From Prochlorococcus sp. AG-673-L20 (lineage in GTDB: Bacteria > Cyanobacteriota > Cyanobacteriia > PCC-6307 > Cyanobiaceae): a stretch of DNA of 64,000 bases. Location of the stretch: positions 1 to 64,000 of the forward strand of contig QCTN01000004.1 in NCBI GenBank assembly GCA_003211135.1, in the 5' to 3' direction. Positions 10,194-21,556 of this stretch are shown here, one piece after another. Both the position numbers and the translations under genes were made by a program. The notes under the pieces are model-generated. The model searched no databases. It was not told the DNA's origin and saw nothing but the letters and a program-made list of their open reading frames with translations. How positions within the stretch are numbered: the first letter of the stretch is position 1; each line of letters starts with the position of its first letter.

Positions 10194-11717
10194 TTAAACC
10201 CTTCCTGGGATTCTTCGAGTAGTTTCGTCACCAAGTTTCTTAAAGAGACCAAACTCAACTTGATCTCCTATCTCGGCGTCAATTCCAGCAAATGAATCTC
10301 TGTAAAGAGTTCTTGAAGCATGCCACCAATGACCAAATAAGAATAATAACCCGAAACATAAATGTGCGTAAGTAAACCAAGCTCTTGGGGAACTTCGGAA
10401 TACACCATCAGATTTATAAGTTTCTCTATCAAATTTGAATGCTTCACCAAGCTGTGCTTTTCGAGCTAGTCTTTTTACTACAGCAGGATCTGTAAATGTT
10501 TGCCCACTAAGATCACCTCCGTAAATAGTAGCTGTAATGCCAGTCTGTTCAAATGAATACTTTGCTTCAGCTCTTCTAAAGGGTATATCAGCTCTTACAT
10601 TTCCTTCTTTATCTTCCAAAATAACTGGGAAGTTTTCGAAGAAGTTTGGAATTCTTCTAACTTCTAAGTCATTACCCTCTTTATCTTGGAAAGCAATATG
10701 CCCCTGCCAACCTGTTGGTAAACCATCTCCATTTACAAGAGCTCCAACCCTAAATAATCCTCCTTTTGCAGGACTGTTTCCTACATAATCGTAGAATGCA
10801 AGCTTCTCTGGAATTGAAGCATATGCTTCTTCCCTAGTCGCTCCATTATCGATAGCTGTCTGAACTCTCCTATTTATTTCAGTTTTAAAATAACCTGAAT
10901 CCCATTGATATCTTGTTGGACCAAATAATTCAACAGGGGTGGTGGCTGATCCATACCACATTGTTCCTGCGACAACAAACGATACAAAAAGAACAGCAGC
11001 TAATGCACTAGCTAATACTCCTTCCAAACTTCCAAGCTTTAATGCTCTATAAAGTCTTTCTCCCGGTCTATTAGTAATATGAAATATTCCACCAATAATA
11101 CCAAGAAGACCTGCCGCAATATGATTCGCAACTATTCCACCTGGGTTGAACGGATTAAACCCATCTGCTCCCCAAGATGGATTAACAGGTTCGACATGAC
11201 CAGTCAAACCATAAGGGTCTGAAACCCAAATCCCAACATTCGCACAATGAAAGGCTCCGAATCCAAAGCATGTAATTCCTGCTAAAAGGAGATGGATCCC
11301 AAATATTCTTGGAAGATCGAGGGCAGGTTCTCCTGTTCTTTCATCTTCCCATAAATCTAAATCCCAATATGTCCAATGCCAGATTGAAGCAAGCATTAAA
11401 AGTCCACTAAAAACAATGTGGGCAGCGGCTACACCTTCAAAACTCCAGAATCCTGGATCTACTCCGGTAGCTCCGGTAATATCCCATCCGTTCCAACTAC
11501 TTGTGATTCCTAATCGTGCCATAAATGGCATGACGTACATTCCCTGTCTCCACATTGGATTGAGAACAGCGTCTGAAGGATCAAAAATGGCTAATTCATA
11601 TAAAGCCATCGAACCGGCCCAGCCGGCTAATAATGCAGTATGCATGAGATGAACAGCTAGTAGTCGACCTGGGTCGTTAATAACTACTGTGTGAACTCGA
11701 TACCAAGGCAATCCCAT
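10194..11717 (-). CDS. psbB: photosystem II CP47 chlorophyll apoprotein
   Basis: [60 protein letters not shown]; full-length 507 aa. Confidence 0.99.
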   Translation of the reverse strand: MGLPWYRVHTVVINDPGRLLAVHLMHTALLAGWAGSMALYELAIFDPSDAVLNPMWRQGMYVMPFMARLGITSSWNGWDITGATGVDPGFWSFEGVAAAHIVFSGLLMLASIWHWTYWDLDLWEDERTGEPALDLPRIFGIHLLLAGITCFGFGAFHCANVGIWVSDPYGLTGHVEPVNPSWGADGFNPFNPGGIVANHIAAGLLGIIGGIFHITNRPGERLYRALKLGSLEGVLASALAAVLFVSFVVAGTMWYGSATTPVELFGPTRYQWDSGYFKTEINRRVQTAIDNGATREEAYASIPEKLAFYDYVGNSPAKGGLFRVGALVNGDGLPTGWQGHIAFQDKEGNDLEVRRIPNFFENFPVILEDKEGNVRADIPFRRAEAKYSFEQTGITATIYGGDLSGQTFTDPAVVKRLARKAQLGEAFKFDRETYKSDGVFRSSPRAWFTYAHLCFGLLFLFGHWWHASRTLYRDSFAGIDAEIGDQVEFGLFKKLGDETTRRIPGRV

Positions 11718-11942
11718 CGGTTAAAAATTCTTGTAACGATGCTGAATAAACAGCTAAACATCATGATAGTAGGGGTTTTTTGGTCTTTGAGAGAGTTTTG
11801 TAAATAAATTAATTTTGTTAGTAAAACTGGTCAAATAACTCTGCACCACTATATTTTCAAGGTATTTTTAACTAAAATATGTTAATATTTTGGTCACAAT
11901 TCTCAAAGTAAAGCGCCAAAATAGTTAAAAATAACAAAAAAA

Positions 11943-12305
11943 ATGACAACTATCAGATTCATCCGAGAAGGAATTGATATCAAATGTAAACCTGGCGAAA
12001 ATTTAAGAGAGATAGTAATCAAAGAGAAATTACAGCTTTATGGATTAAAGGGTATTTTAGGAAATTGCGGTGGAGTCGGACAATGCAGTACTTGTTTTGT
12101 TTCAGTTGAAGGAGGAAATAAAAATTCTCTTAGTCCGCTAACTGAAGTCGAGGAAGATAAACTCAAAAATAGACCTGAAAATTGGAGACTGGCATGTCAA
12201 ACGATTATAAATTCATCTGCAATCATTCTTACAAAGCCTCAATCTCCTCCTTCAAATTTGAAGGATTTGAAAGAATCTGCTGAAAACAAAAAATTACCTA
12301 GATGA
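11943..12305 (+). CDS. 2Fe-2S ferredoxin
   Basis: GNCGGVGQCSTCFVSVEGG and WRLACQT cluster-ligand Cys pattern. Confidence 0.9.
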   Translation: MTTIRFIREGIDIKCKPGENLREIVIKEKLQLYGLKGILGNCGGVGQCSTCFVSVEGGNKNSLSPLTEVEEDKLKNRPENWRLACQTIINSSAIILTKPQSPPSNLKDLKESAENKKLPR

Positions 12306-12409
12306 ATTGTTTAAGACTGTTAATGAGTTGGTCGACTTTTTGATTTTTTTCACTTAATTCCTATTTAAATGTCTATAGTCTTATTATTATTATTGAATTT
12401 GTCTTTTAA

Positions 12410-12562
12410 ATGGAAACAACAAATTTTGGTTTCGTAGCAAGTCTTCTTTTTGTAGGAGTACCAACAATCTTTCTTATAGGTTTATTTATTTCGACCCAAG
12501 ATGGAGAAAAATCAAGCTTTTATTCAGATTCAAGTAAAGGTAAACTTGGCCCAAAAGGCTAA
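12410..12562 (+). CDS. psbM: photosystem II protein PsbM
   Basis: METTNFGFVASLLFVGVPTIFLIGLFISTQDGEKSSFYSDSSKGKLGPKG; not in ORF track. Confidence 0.9.
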   Translation: METTNFGFVASLLFVGVPTIFLIGLFISTQDGEKSSFYSDSSKGKLGPKG

Positions 12563-12574
12563 GTTAATCATTTA

Positions 12575-13444
12575 ATGTCTGTAATTTCTGCTGAAAAATT
12601 TTCATTGTGGAAAAAAAAACAAATATCAAAAGGAGGAGATAATAATTCTCTCAATCTTTTGATTGACTCATTAGCTGGATTATCAAATAAAGAATTAAAT
12701 TTACTTAAAATAAAATCTGAAGAGAATCTAAATTTAAAACTAAACTTAGATATTCTCGAGTTTTTTTGGGATAAACACCTTAGTACCTCTATACCCATAC
12801 AATATTTAAGTGGAATTTCTTTTTGGAGGGATCTTAAATTAGAAGTTTCAAATAAAGTTCTTATCCCCCGACCAGAAACAGAACTTATTATTGAAATAAT
12901 TGCTGGGATACTCAAAAATAAGGAAGAAACAATAAACTTTGTAGATCTAGGGACTGGTTCAGGTGCAATTGGCATAGCTTTAGCGTTGGCAAATCCAAAT
13001 TGGAATGGAATTGCAACTGATATTGATAAAAATGCTATCGATATTGCATCGAGAAATTTTGGGAATCACTCTGATCAATCTAATTTAAAATTTTATAATG
13101 GTAATTGGTGGGATCCTCTTGCGAATTACAAAGGTGAAATAGATTTAGCTGTAGCTAATCCTCCCTATATTCCGCAAGATACTTATGAAGTATTACCAAT
13201 GGAAGTAAAGAATTTTGAACCTAAAAATGCTCTTTTGGGAGGTAAAGAAGGCCTAGATCATATCAATGAAATAGTTCAAAAAGCGCCGATATATTTAAAA
13301 CATAAAGGGTGGTTATTGATTGAGAATCATTTTGATCAAGGTGATAGAGTCAAACAATTATTTCTTGAAAATAGATTTACTTCTGTAAAAGTATTAAAAG
13401 ATTTTTCTGGGATTGGAAGATTTACAATAGGAAGATATAAATAA
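12575..13444 (+). CDS. prmC: release factor glutamine methyltransferase (HemK/PrmC)
   Basis: VLIPRPETELIIE, FVDLGTGSGAIGIALA, LAVANPPYIP (NPPY motif). Confidence 0.95.
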   Translation: MSVISAEKFSLWKKKQISKGGDNNSLNLLIDSLAGLSNKELNLLKIKSEENLNLKLNLDILEFFWDKHLSTSIPIQYLSGISFWRDLKLEVSNKVLIPRPETELIIEIIAGILKNKEETINFVDLGTGSGAIGIALALANPNWNGIATDIDKNAIDIASRNFGNHSDQSNLKFYNGNWWDPLANYKGEIDLAVANPPYIPQDTYEVLPMEVKNFEPKNALLGGKEGLDHINEIVQKAPIYLKHKGWLLIENHFDQGDRVKQLFLENRFTSVKVLKDFSGIGRFTIGRYK

Positions 13445-13464
13445 ATTATTGGTTAATAAATTTA

Positions 13465-14046
13465 ATGAATATCATAGATCAAAAGTTAGCTTTAGAAAAA
13501 CTAACTAATGGTTTACCTATAGTTTTTCAGACAGATACTTTGCCTGCGATAGGATGCTTACCAAAGTTTTCAGAAACAATTTATAAGATTAAAAAAAGAA
13601 ACATTAACAAACCTTTAATTTTAATGGGAGCTAAAAATTATAAATTCGATGATTTTGTTCATGAATCGGCATTAGATGATTTCAAATATATTGCTTCTCG
13701 TTATTGGCCAGGACCCTTAACAATTATTATTCCTAGCTCTGAAAAAAGAAGGTCTTTTTCATCCACTAGTAACTTTACTTTGGGTTTACGAATACCCAAT
13801 TCAAAAATGGCTAATTTGCTTTTAAAGGAAAGTGGTCCATTACTAACCTCAAGTGCAAATCTATCAGGTATGCCTAACGCTACAAGTGTAAAAGAAATTT
13901 CGATTAATTTGCCTGATGTAAATATTTTAGGACCAATTCCCTGGGAAAAATGTAGTAGTAAGGCAAGTACTATAATTTCTTGGGTGAAATATGGTAAGTG
14001 GAAATTAATAAGAGAAGGAGAGGTCTCAATTTCGGGTATAAAGTGA
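13465..14046 (+). CDS. Sua5/YciO/YrdC (TsaC-like) protein
   Basis: PIVFQTDTLPAIGCLPK, KRNINKPLILMGA, WPGPLTIIIPS, LLTSSANLSGMPNATSVKEI. Confidence 0.9.
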   Translation: MNIIDQKLALEKLTNGLPIVFQTDTLPAIGCLPKFSETIYKIKKRNINKPLILMGAKNYKFDDFVHESALDDFKYIASRYWPGPLTIIIPSSEKRRSFSSTSNFTLGLRIPNSKMANLLLKESGPLLTSSANLSGMPNATSVKEISINLPDVNILGPIPWEKCSSKASTIISWVKYGKWKLIREGEVSISGIK

Positions 14047-14222
14047 TGCTTCTTCTTATATTTTTTATTTCAGTAACACAAATTTTTACTTACTGGATTT
14101 TTAACCCTTTAACCTCATTTTTAACTGATCTATTTGAAATAAAATTTTTGCTAATTTTTCTATTATCCGTTTTTATTTTTATATTTTCGACAAAAAAAGA
14201 GGGATCAAATATGGAATTGTAA
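14043..14222 (+). CDS. small hypothetical membrane protein (ORF-track ORF shortened to internal ATG)
   Basis: Two hydrophobic segments MLLLIFFISVTQIFTYWIFNPLTSFLTDLFEIKFLLIFLLSVFIFIFS. Confidence 0.45.
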   Translation: MMLLLIFFISVTQIFTYWIFNPLTSFLTDLFEIKFLLIFLLSVFIFIFSTKKEGSNMEL

Positions 14223-14225
14223 TAA

Positions 14226-14297
14226 TGCCGGCTAACAGATTTGAACTGATGACCTTCGCTTTACAAAAGCGCTGCTCTACCGCTGAGCTAAGCCGGC
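14226..14297 (-). tRNA. tRNA-Thr (anticodon TGT)
   Basis: Minus strand GCCGGCTTAGCTCAGCGGTAGAGCAGCGCTTTTGTAAAGCGAAGGTCATCAGTTCAAATCTGTTAGCCGGCA. Confidence 0.96.
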
Positions 14298-14362
14298 ATA
14301 AATTTATTTTACATACAGCCAGGTATTATTTGATAATTTATTAATTTGTTTTTTTTAAACTT

Positions 14363-14683
14363 TTATTTATTTTTATTGGTATCATCATTTTTTTTAAATT
14401 CAATTTCTCCTGTAAGAGTTCTTTTTATAGGAAGATTTGCAACTAATGCGGTCATTCTATCTTCTGTTTCAAGGCTTACAGCTACTTCCTCAAAATCAAT
14501 CTCAACATATTTAGCAACGACATCAAGTATTTCTTTTCTCATCTTATCCAAAAGATCAGTTGTTAATGAGCTCATATCAACTCTGTCATGAGCTAAAACT
14601 AATTGCAATCTTTCTCTGGCAGTATTGGCACTGGCGGTTTCTCGGCCTAGCAATTTGTTTATAAGGTCTCTTAGAGTCATCAT
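14363..14683 (-). CDS. minE: cell division topological specificity factor MinE
   Basis: [43 protein letters not shown]; next to minD. Confidence 0.96.
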   Translation of the reverse strand: MMTLRDLINKLLGRETASANTARERLQLVLAHDRVDMSSLTTDLLDKMRKEILDVVAKYVEIDFEEVAVSLETEDRMTALVANLPIKRTLTGEIEFKKNDDTNKNK

Positions 14684-14686
14684 TTT

Positions 14687-15502
14687 TTAAAAAATCTTTG
14701 TTTGCATTAATCTCATGAATTTATCTTTAAAGCTTTTACCTTCATTCTTTGGATCGATAATAGGAATATCTTTCCCTACGAGCCTTTGAGATACATTTAG
14801 GTAGCATTTTTTAGCAGGAGATTTACTATCAGAAAGAGTAAGGGGCTCCCCTCTGTTTGTACTTATTATTACTTGTTCATCCTCTAAAACAATACCTAGT
14901 AACGGCAATGAAAGGATACTTTGAACATCTTCAATAGAGAGCATTTCTTGATTAGCCATCATATTAGGGCGAACTCTATTAATTACTAACTGTATTGGCT
15001 TTATATCAGAAGCATTTAAAATCCCTATGACTCTATCTGCATCCCGAACGGCAGATAATTCAGGATTTGTAACTACTATTGCTTCATTGCAAGCTGAGAG
15101 AGCATTTTTAAAACCATCTTCAACTCCCGCAGGACAATCTACCAAAACGTAATCAAACTTCTCACTAAGTAATTTACTAATTTGTTTCATGTCTTCAGGC
15201 TTCATCCAATCAATCATCCTAGGATCACCAGCTGGTAATAGAGCTAAATTAGGCTCCTTCTTGTGTCTAACTAATGCTTGATCAAGACGACAATTCTTAT
15301 CGAGAACATCTTGAGCTGTATAAATAATACGATTTTCTAAACCTAAGAGGAGATCTAAATTCCTTAATCCAAAATCAGCATCTAGCACAGCTGTCGAAGC
15401 TCCACTATTTGATAGGGCAATGCCAAGATTTGCCGTTAAGGTTGTTTTACCAACTCCGCCTTTACCGGAACAGATTAAAATAGTGCGAGTATTCTTCGAC
15501 AC
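14687..15502 (-). CDS. minD: septum site-determining ATPase MinD
   Basis: RTILICSGKGGVGKTTLTANLGIALS deviant Walker A; VLVDCPAGVEDGF. Confidence 0.98.
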   Translation of the reverse strand: MSKNTRTILICSGKGGVGKTTLTANLGIALSNSGASTAVLDADFGLRNLDLLLGLENRIIYTAQDVLDKNCRLDQALVRHKKEPNLALLPAGDPRMIDWMKPEDMKQISKLLSEKFDYVLVDCPAGVEDGFKNALSACNEAIVVTNPELSAVRDADRVIGILNASDIKPIQLVINRVRPNMMANQEMLSIEDVQSILSLPLLGIVLEDEQVIISTNRGEPLTLSDSKSPAKKCYLNVSQRLVGKDIPIIDPKNEGKSFKDKFMRLMQTKIF

Positions 15503-15619
15503 AAAAAATAAATAATTTAATAAATAATAAGCTAGATTTAAAAGGTAAAAATTTTATAAAAGTTAAGTAATCCTTAAATTTATTAATTATTAATTAATTT
15601 ATTTCAAAATATATACTTA

Positions 15620-16282
15620 TTACAAGTTTTTATTTAGAAAATAAGGTTTGATAATTATTTTATTGTCCTCCAAAATTGCAACTTCGGGATATTGATCTTT
15701 CGGTTTCTCTTTTGGACCTATAGCTACAATTTCACAGATTCTTAATTGCAGAGGGTTTAGATAAAGTGAGGCAATAGAAGCATTTTTATTTCCATTTTTA
15801 CCAGCGAATGCGATACCAAATAATTTCCCCCACACATAAACGTTATTATTTGCAGAAATAATAGCTCCCGGATTAACATCACCAATAATAAAAAGATCAC
15901 CATTTGAAGATATTCGATCACCTGATCTAACTGTACCTTTGTGAATGATGTCCTTTTGTAGATATGAAAGATCTAGAGGGAATTGATTTTTAAGATGTTT
16001 GATATTTAAAAACGTTGAGTTAATTTTTAAAGACTTTCCACTTAAGACTGTTTCTCTTTCATTTGAATAAATATTTGAAAATCTAATATTATATTTTTCA
16101 AGTATAGTTTTTAATTTTGCTAATTCGCATGAATTGATTTTTTCATTTTCTGTAATTAGATTTGCTGTAGCTGGGGCTTCGATATCAATTAATTTGTCGC
16201 AAAAATTTTGATTAAGCTCAAATTTTTTGAAATAAAATGATTTTATAAGTTCATTGGCAATAGTTTTTAAAATTAATTGCAT
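15620..16282 (-). CDS. minC: septum site-determining protein MinC
   Basis: C-terminal GTVRSGDRISSNGDLFIIGDVNPGAIISANNNVYVWGKLFGIAFAG; upstream of minD. Confidence 0.93.
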   Translation of the reverse strand: MQLILKTIANELIKSFYFKKFELNQNFCDKLIDIEAPATANLITENEKINSCELAKLKTILEKYNIRFSNIYSNERETVLSGKSLKINSTFLNIKHLKNQFPLDLSYLQKDIIHKGTVRSGDRISSNGDLFIIGDVNPGAIISANNNVYVWGKLFGIAFAGKNGNKNASIASLYLNPLQLRICEIVAIGPKEKPKDQYPEVAILEDNKIIIKPYFLNKNL

Positions 16283-17542
16283 TTATACATTAGCTCTTTC
16301 TATTGCGATTTGATCTTCTATATCTTTTCTAAACTCACCTGGATAAATTATTAGTGAAGTATTATTAGAAGACATCAATGTGTTTATTAAGTCTGATTGA
16401 TTTTCTAATAGGTTTTGATAAGTGCCATCCCATATTTTTAGAGAATCATCAGACTTAAAACCTTTAAAAGATCTTTCTTTAATTCCGCAAAATATTTCTG
16501 AATCATAATTATTTAATTTACATTTTTTTCTAGCAAAAGCTAATATTTCAAGTCTTTTTAATTTTGTGAGAAAACTTATATCTGATGCTTTTAGTAAGTT
16601 TCTATCAATAAACATATTACAAAGAGTCCCTAAAGGTTCAAAAGATTCATCTTTCCATTTCATTAAATGGAAATAAAAAACTATGTCATCATTCGCAAGG
16701 AAGTCCTTAATCTCTAGTTGGTTTGGAGAAAATATCCATCTACGCATGCTTTCATCTATCCATAAGTCTTTTTTCGCAGAATTTGTTTTGATAATTTGAA
16801 TAATTTTTTGCAAAATCCAAGTAGAAATTTCATTGATTCTGTGGTTGTAAATAGTTCTATACATCATGTTCCTTAGAACTAAAAAATGTTCAATAGCTAT
16901 TACTCCTTTTGGTTTGATGGCGATATTCCCATCAGGAGAAAAAGTAAGTGCTGAAATAATTCTTTCTAAGTCTACTAATCCATATTTTGTTCCAGTGTTG
17001 TAACTATCACGAAGCAAATAATCAAGTCTATCACAGTCTATTTCACTACTAATTAATGTTTTTAATGGTCTTGAGAATAGGTTTTTAGTTGTAAATAAAT
17101 CTCCAATTTGATTAGGTAATTCCGTCCCAAAACTCTTAAGAATCAAAGAGATAGGTGAATAGTTTTTAACTAAATTTTTAGACCATAACTCATGATCATG
17201 ACCAAATATAACCTCACTTGTGTGACTTAAGGGACCATGACCTAAATCATGTAAAAGAGCAGCACCAAAAAGTATGAATTTATTTTTTTTAAACTCGGGT
17301 TTTATTTCAATTAGTTTTTTATAAATCTTTCTCGCAACACAAAATACACCAATTGAATGTGTGAATCTGCTTGATTCTGCTCCATGGAAAAGTAGTGAGG
17401 CCGCACCTAATTGTTTTATTCTTCTCAATCTCTGAAATGCCAAAGTATCAATCAGCTGCATAATCATTAATTCTTCTGGTTTATCTGAATCAATGATTAT
17501 TTCTTTATGTATTGGATCATGAAAAATTCTTTTATTATTCAT
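16283..17542 (-). CDS. HD-domain phosphohydrolase (dNTPase/SAMHD1-like)
   Basis: FTHSIGVFCVAR, GAALLHDLGHGPLSHTSE, LISSEIDCDRLDYLLRDSY. Confidence 0.92.
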   Translation of the reverse strand: MNNKRIFHDPIHKEIIIDSDKPEELMIMQLIDTLAFQRLRRIKQLGAASLLFHGAESSRFTHSIGVFCVARKIYKKLIEIKPEFKKNKFILFGAALLHDLGHGPLSHTSEVIFGHDHELWSKNLVKNYSPISLILKSFGTELPNQIGDLFTTKNLFSRPLKTLISSEIDCDRLDYLLRDSYNTGTKYGLVDLERIISALTFSPDGNIAIKPKGVIAIEHFLVLRNMMYRTIYNHRINEISTWILQKIIQIIKTNSAKKDLWIDESMRRWIFSPNQLEIKDFLANDDIVFYFHLMKWKDESFEPLGTLCNMFIDRNLLKASDISFLTKLKRLEILAFARKKCKLNNYDSEIFCGIKERSFKGFKSDDSLKIWDGTYQNLLENQSDLINTLMSSNNTSLIIYPGEFRKDIEDQIAIERANV

Positions 17543-17569
17543 AACTTAAGAAAATATATAAATCTTTTT

Positions 17570-18880
17570 TTACTTTTCAATGTCTTTGATTTCTGATTTA
17601 ATTACTTTTTCTTCACCTTCATTTTCATCAAACAAAGCGTTTAAGTATATCTCTGCATTTTTCACCCATTTATCCTCAGAATTACCGTATTCTATAGCCT
17701 CTGGGAAATCTACAATTTTATCAGGAGTTATTCCCTTGCCCTGTATGTTATTACCCTGAGGTGTTAAATAACTAGCAACAGTAATAGCTATACCACTTTC
17801 ATCTCCTAAACTTTTCAAAGACTGAATGAGTCCTTTCCCATAAGTTTTTTTACCCATTAAAGTTGATCGCTTATTATCCTGCAGGGATCCTGCAAGGATT
17901 TCACTAGCGCTTGCAGTACCTTTGTTTACTAAAGTTACCATCGGGCCATCAAAAAAAGTATTTTTCTGAGAAATTATTGCATCCTTAATGCCATTTCTAT
18001 CTTTTGTTTCTACGATAGGTTGTTCGCTTAGAAATGAATCTGCTACTGCGATTCCAGAACTTACCAACCCGCCGGAGTTGTTTCTTAAATCAAGTATTAC
18101 CCCCTCAACTTCTTTATCTTTGAGTTCCTGTAGAGCCTCTTCAATTTTTCTTGGAACACTTTCACTAAATTGGGTTATTCTTAAATATCCAATGGTATGA
18201 GAGTCATCTCTCAATCTCTTTGTTCTCACTGGTCTAAGGTCAACTGATCTTCTTTCTAGATCAATTTCTTTAGTCTCATCGGACATAGATTTAATTTGAA
18301 CAAGAACCTTTGTTCCGGATTCTCCTCTAAGTTTTGATGCAGTATTTGCTAGACCTAACTCGGAACAAGATATTCCATCGACCTTATCTATTTTGTCTCC
18401 ACTAATTATCCCTGCTTCTTCAGCAGGAGATCCTGCTAATGTTGAAATAACTTTTATTTCTTTAGTCATTTCATCTTCTCCTAATTGAAGTCCTACGCCA
18501 TTTATTTCACTTCCAAAATTACTTGTTTTCAGAAGTTCATAATCTTTTGGCCTTAATATTCTTGTAAAAGGATCTTCAAGAGGTTTCAACATATCTTCAA
18601 TTGCAGAATAAGCCTCATCACTTGTTTCAATTTGTTTCTGTAATGTTTTTTGTCTAATCCTCTTCCATTGGATTTCATCAAGCCTTTCTGGATCATAATA
18701 GCCCTCATTTACTAACGTCCAAGCGTCAAGTACAAATTGCTTGCTATCACTAAGCGCATTAACGCTTGGAATATACAAAAAATTGGTAGAAAAAAAACAG
18801 ATCATCATGATTATGATCCATTTTTTGAATATTAAAAATTTGTTAAAAGATGAATTCATTGGGTTAAGTGTTAACACCAA
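17570..18880 (-). CDS. ctpA: carboxyl-terminal processing protease (S41 family, CtpA-like)
   Basis: PDZ domain plus VTLVNKGTASASEILAGSLQDNKRSTLMGKKTYGKGLIQ catalytic Ser/Lys region. Confidence 0.93.
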   Translation of the reverse strand: MVLTLNPMNSSFNKFLIFKKWIIIMMICFFSTNFLYIPSVNALSDSKQFVLDAWTLVNEGYYDPERLDEIQWKRIRQKTLQKQIETSDEAYSAIEDMLKPLEDPFTRILRPKDYELLKTSNFGSEINGVGLQLGEDEMTKEIKVISTLAGSPAEEAGIISGDKIDKVDGISCSELGLANTASKLRGESGTKVLVQIKSMSDETKEIDLERRSVDLRPVRTKRLRDDSHTIGYLRITQFSESVPRKIEEALQELKDKEVEGVILDLRNNSGGLVSSGIAVADSFLSEQPIVETKDRNGIKDAIISQKNTFFDGPMVTLVNKGTASASEILAGSLQDNKRSTLMGKKTYGKGLIQSLKSLGDESGIAITVASYLTPQGNNIQGKGITPDKIVDFPEAIEYGNSEDKWVKNAEIYLNALFDENEGEEKVIKSEIKDIEK

Positions 18881-18928
18881 GTAAGTGAATTTTAAGTAAG
18901 CTCTTTATATCAAAGCTATTTTTTTTGG

Positions 18929-19585
18929 ATGTCTGATTCCTCCTCTGTTTATGACTGGTTTCAAGAGAGACTTGAAATTCAAGACATAACTGACGACGTA
19001 ACTTCCAAGTACGTACCCCCTCACGTAAATATTTTTTACTGTTTAGGAGGCATAACTTTAGTATGCTTCTTAATTCAATTTGCAACAGGTTTTGCAATGA
19101 CTTTTTATTATAAGCCGACTGTTACCCAAGCTTATAATTCTGTTAGCTACTTAATGACTGATGTTAGTTTTGGTTGGTTAATTAGATCTGTACATAGATG
19201 GAGTGCGTCTATGATGGTATTAATGCTAATTCTTCATGTTTTTAGGGTATACCTTACCGGAGGATTTAAAAGACCAAGAGAATTAACATGGGTAACGGGC
19301 GTTGTCATGGCAGTTATAACTGTTGCTTTCGGAGTTACTGGTTATTCACTTCCATGGGATCAGGTTGGATACTGGGCCGTTAAAATAGTTTCAGGTGTTC
19401 CTGCCGCAATACCGATTATTGGTGATTTTATGGTTGAACTTCTACGGGGAGGAGAAAGTGTTGGTCAATCTACTCTAACTAGATTTTATAGCCTCCACAC
19501 TTTTGTTCTACCTTGGTCTTTAGCTGTTTTTATGCTTATGCATTTTCTTATGATTCGTAAACAAGGTATTTCAGGGCCGTTGTAA
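18929..19585 (+). CDS. petB: cytochrome b6
   Basis: [37 protein letters not shown]; 218 aa. Confidence 0.99.
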   Translation: MSDSSSVYDWFQERLEIQDITDDVTSKYVPPHVNIFYCLGGITLVCFLIQFATGFAMTFYYKPTVTQAYNSVSYLMTDVSFGWLIRSVHRWSASMMVLMLILHVFRVYLTGGFKRPRELTWVTGVVMAVITVAFGVTGYSLPWDQVGYWAVKIVSGVPAAIPIIGDFMVELLRGGESVGQSTLTRFYSLHTFVLPWSLAVFMLMHFLMIRKQGISGPL

Positions 19586-19627
19586 AGCCTTATAATTTTA
19601 AAAACCGATCATTTTGAACTATTCTAT

Positions 19628-20110
19628 ATGTCCACTTTAAAAAAACCCGATTTATCTGATCCAAAATTAAGAGCTAAGTTAGCTAAGGGCATGGGTCATA
19701 ATTATTATGGTGAGCCTGCTTGGCCAAACGACCTTTTATATATTTTCCCAGTTGTAATACTCGGAACTATCGCTTGCGTAGTTGGGCTTGCCGTCTTAGA
19801 TCCTGCAATGTTAGGAGATAAAGCTAATCCATTTGCTACTCCTCTAGAAATTCTGCCTGAGTGGTATCTCTATCCTGTATTTCAAATTCTTAGAGTTGTT
19901 CCCAATAAGTTACTTGGTATTGCTCTTCAAACATTAATTCCACTTGGGTTAATGATTTTGCCTTTTATTGAAAACGTAAATAAATTCTCTAATCCTTTTA
20001 GAAGACCAGTTGCGATGTCAGTCTTCCTTTTTGGAACTTTTTTAACTATATACTTAGGAATTGGTGCTTGCTTACCTATAGATAAATCACTTACTTTAGG
20101 ATTGTTTTAA
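19628..20110 (+). CDS. petD: cytochrome b6-f complex subunit IV
   Basis: [42 protein letters not shown]; follows petB. Confidence 0.99.
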   Translation: MSTLKKPDLSDPKLRAKLAKGMGHNYYGEPAWPNDLLYIFPVVILGTIACVVGLAVLDPAMLGDKANPFATPLEILPEWYLYPVFQILRVVPNKLLGIALQTLIPLGLMILPFIENVNKFSNPFRRPVAMSVFLFGTFLTIYLGIGACLPIDKSLTLGLF

Positions 20111-20116
20111 ACGTCT

Positions 20117-21556
20117 TCAAATATTGAACATATCTAAGTCATTATTATCTTCTCTTAGAAAGTGATGCATCAATAAAAAACCAACAATTGTCCAGGTCTG
20201 ATAAGTCCTAGACTGCTGTCCAACCCATGTCCCAGTAGGTCCGTCAAAATATTCTGCCCACTCTTGTTTTGGTAATTGATTAAGTTGGCACCAATAGGAT
20301 TCTTCTATCAAAGATCTCATCTCTTCCATTAAAATCACATCTTCAGTAGGAAATTTTTTTTGATGTAATAGAACAGAAGCTCCAAAATACCAAAGTAAGC
20401 TTGGCCAATGACCTCCGTTGTGATAACTCCAAGGCCAGTTTTTAGGATCTGATCCTGTTTTATTCTGCCACTCCTCTACATCCATGTGAGGGTGACATAT
20501 TCTCATTGGCATTTGGGCCATCAGATGTTTTCTGTTGTGTAGAACTAGTCTAAAAAGTGCTCTTTGTTCCTCAGATGGGAGAACTCCAAACATACATGCT
20601 AAAGAGTTACCTAAGCTATAAAATCTAAAGTCAGGTCTCCCAGTCCTAATGTTTCCTATCAAATATCCACCTCTGTTCTCTAACCAATCTTGTAGCCATG
20701 AAGGTACTACCTGAGGTTGAACATTAAATTCATTGAAATGTTGGTCATCGCCGTATTGTTCCGTTGGCCTTCTTCTTAAAACTTGCATTGTTTGGCTTGT
20801 AACCCAATAATGTTTTAAAAGAAAACTTCTTAAATCCTCAACCCATTGACTGGTAAGAATAAGTCTTTGGTCTAATAATCTACTAACATGATCTTCACGG
20901 CTTAATTCCATTAGATTTATGCAACTTTTTAAACATCCATGAAGTAATACCTCCACCTCCAAAGGTGCCCCCCATACATCCATTGGTCTATCAATCATAA
21001 ATGCACAGTCTGGAACGAAAAGAACAGGTGTCCCCTCAAATGTTGGATGTAAAACTAAATCTAGTAAAAGTTGAATCCCTCTCTGAACACTTTGGCTTTT
21101 ACCAAATGAATGATCTCCACTCTTGTTAACATAAAACCAGCATAATATTGGCCACCATAAACTTGCATCAGCAGAAGTAATTCTTCCTATTGATCTCTGA
21201 CCATAGTCGCCAATTAATTTTCCTTTCTCTTCTACAAAACTTGTAGGAAATACGCCCCTTGTTTGATAATTAGTGCTTTGCAACTCAAGACAAACATTTA
21301 AAAACTTTTTTACAATATCGTACCTTTTTTGGGTGATTAGATAAATCATTACTGGAACATTATCTCTTAGAAAAATTTCACCGTAATTTAACTTGAGGTT
21401 TTTTGTAGGGTGTTCTAGTGCCGCAACACTGCCAACCAACTCCCCTGAAATTTCAACTAAGGTCTTTTCAAAATGTTCTTTTGCATTTGTTACAATTTTG
21501 TCTTCATCTGAACTTGGACGAACTCTTAAATTTTTTTGACTAAATCTTTCTGCCAT
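20117..21556 (-). CDS. neutral/alkaline invertase (glycoside hydrolase family 100)
   Basis: NYGEIFLRDNVPVMIYLI, GRITSADASLWWPILCWFYV, WPWSYHNGGHWPSLLWYFGAS, FDGPTGTWVGQQSRTYQTWTIVGFL. Confidence 0.93.
   Translation of the reverse strand: MAERFSQKNLRVRPSSDEDKIVTNAKEHFEKTLVEISGELVGSVAALEHPTKNLKLNYGEIFLRDNVPVMIYLITQKRYDIVKKFLNVCLELQSTNYQTRGVFPTSFVEEKGKLIGDYGQRSIGRITSADASLWWPILCWFYVNKSGDHSFGKSQSVQRGIQLLLDLVLHPTFEGTPVLFVPDCAFMIDRPMDVWGAPLEVEVLLHGCLKSCINLMELSREDHVSRLLDQRLILTSQWVEDLRSFLLKHYWVTSQTMQVLRRRPTEQYGDDQHFNEFNVQPQVVPSWLQDWLENRGGYLIGNIRTGRPDFRFYSLGNSLACMFGVLPSEEQRALFRLVLHNRKHLMAQMPMRICHPHMDVEEWQNKTGSDPKNWPWSYHNGGHWPSLLWYFGASVLLHQKKFPTEDVILMEEMRSLIEESYWCQLNQLPKQEWAEYFDGPTGTWVGQQSRTYQTWTIVGFLLMHHFLREDNNDLDMFNI

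Noticed and set aside
10268-11652. ORFs 10268-10450, 10537-10788 and 11416-11652
   Set aside because: Alternative frames of psbB.
12568-12975. Minus-strand 135-aa ORF
   Set aside because: Complementary frame of prmC.
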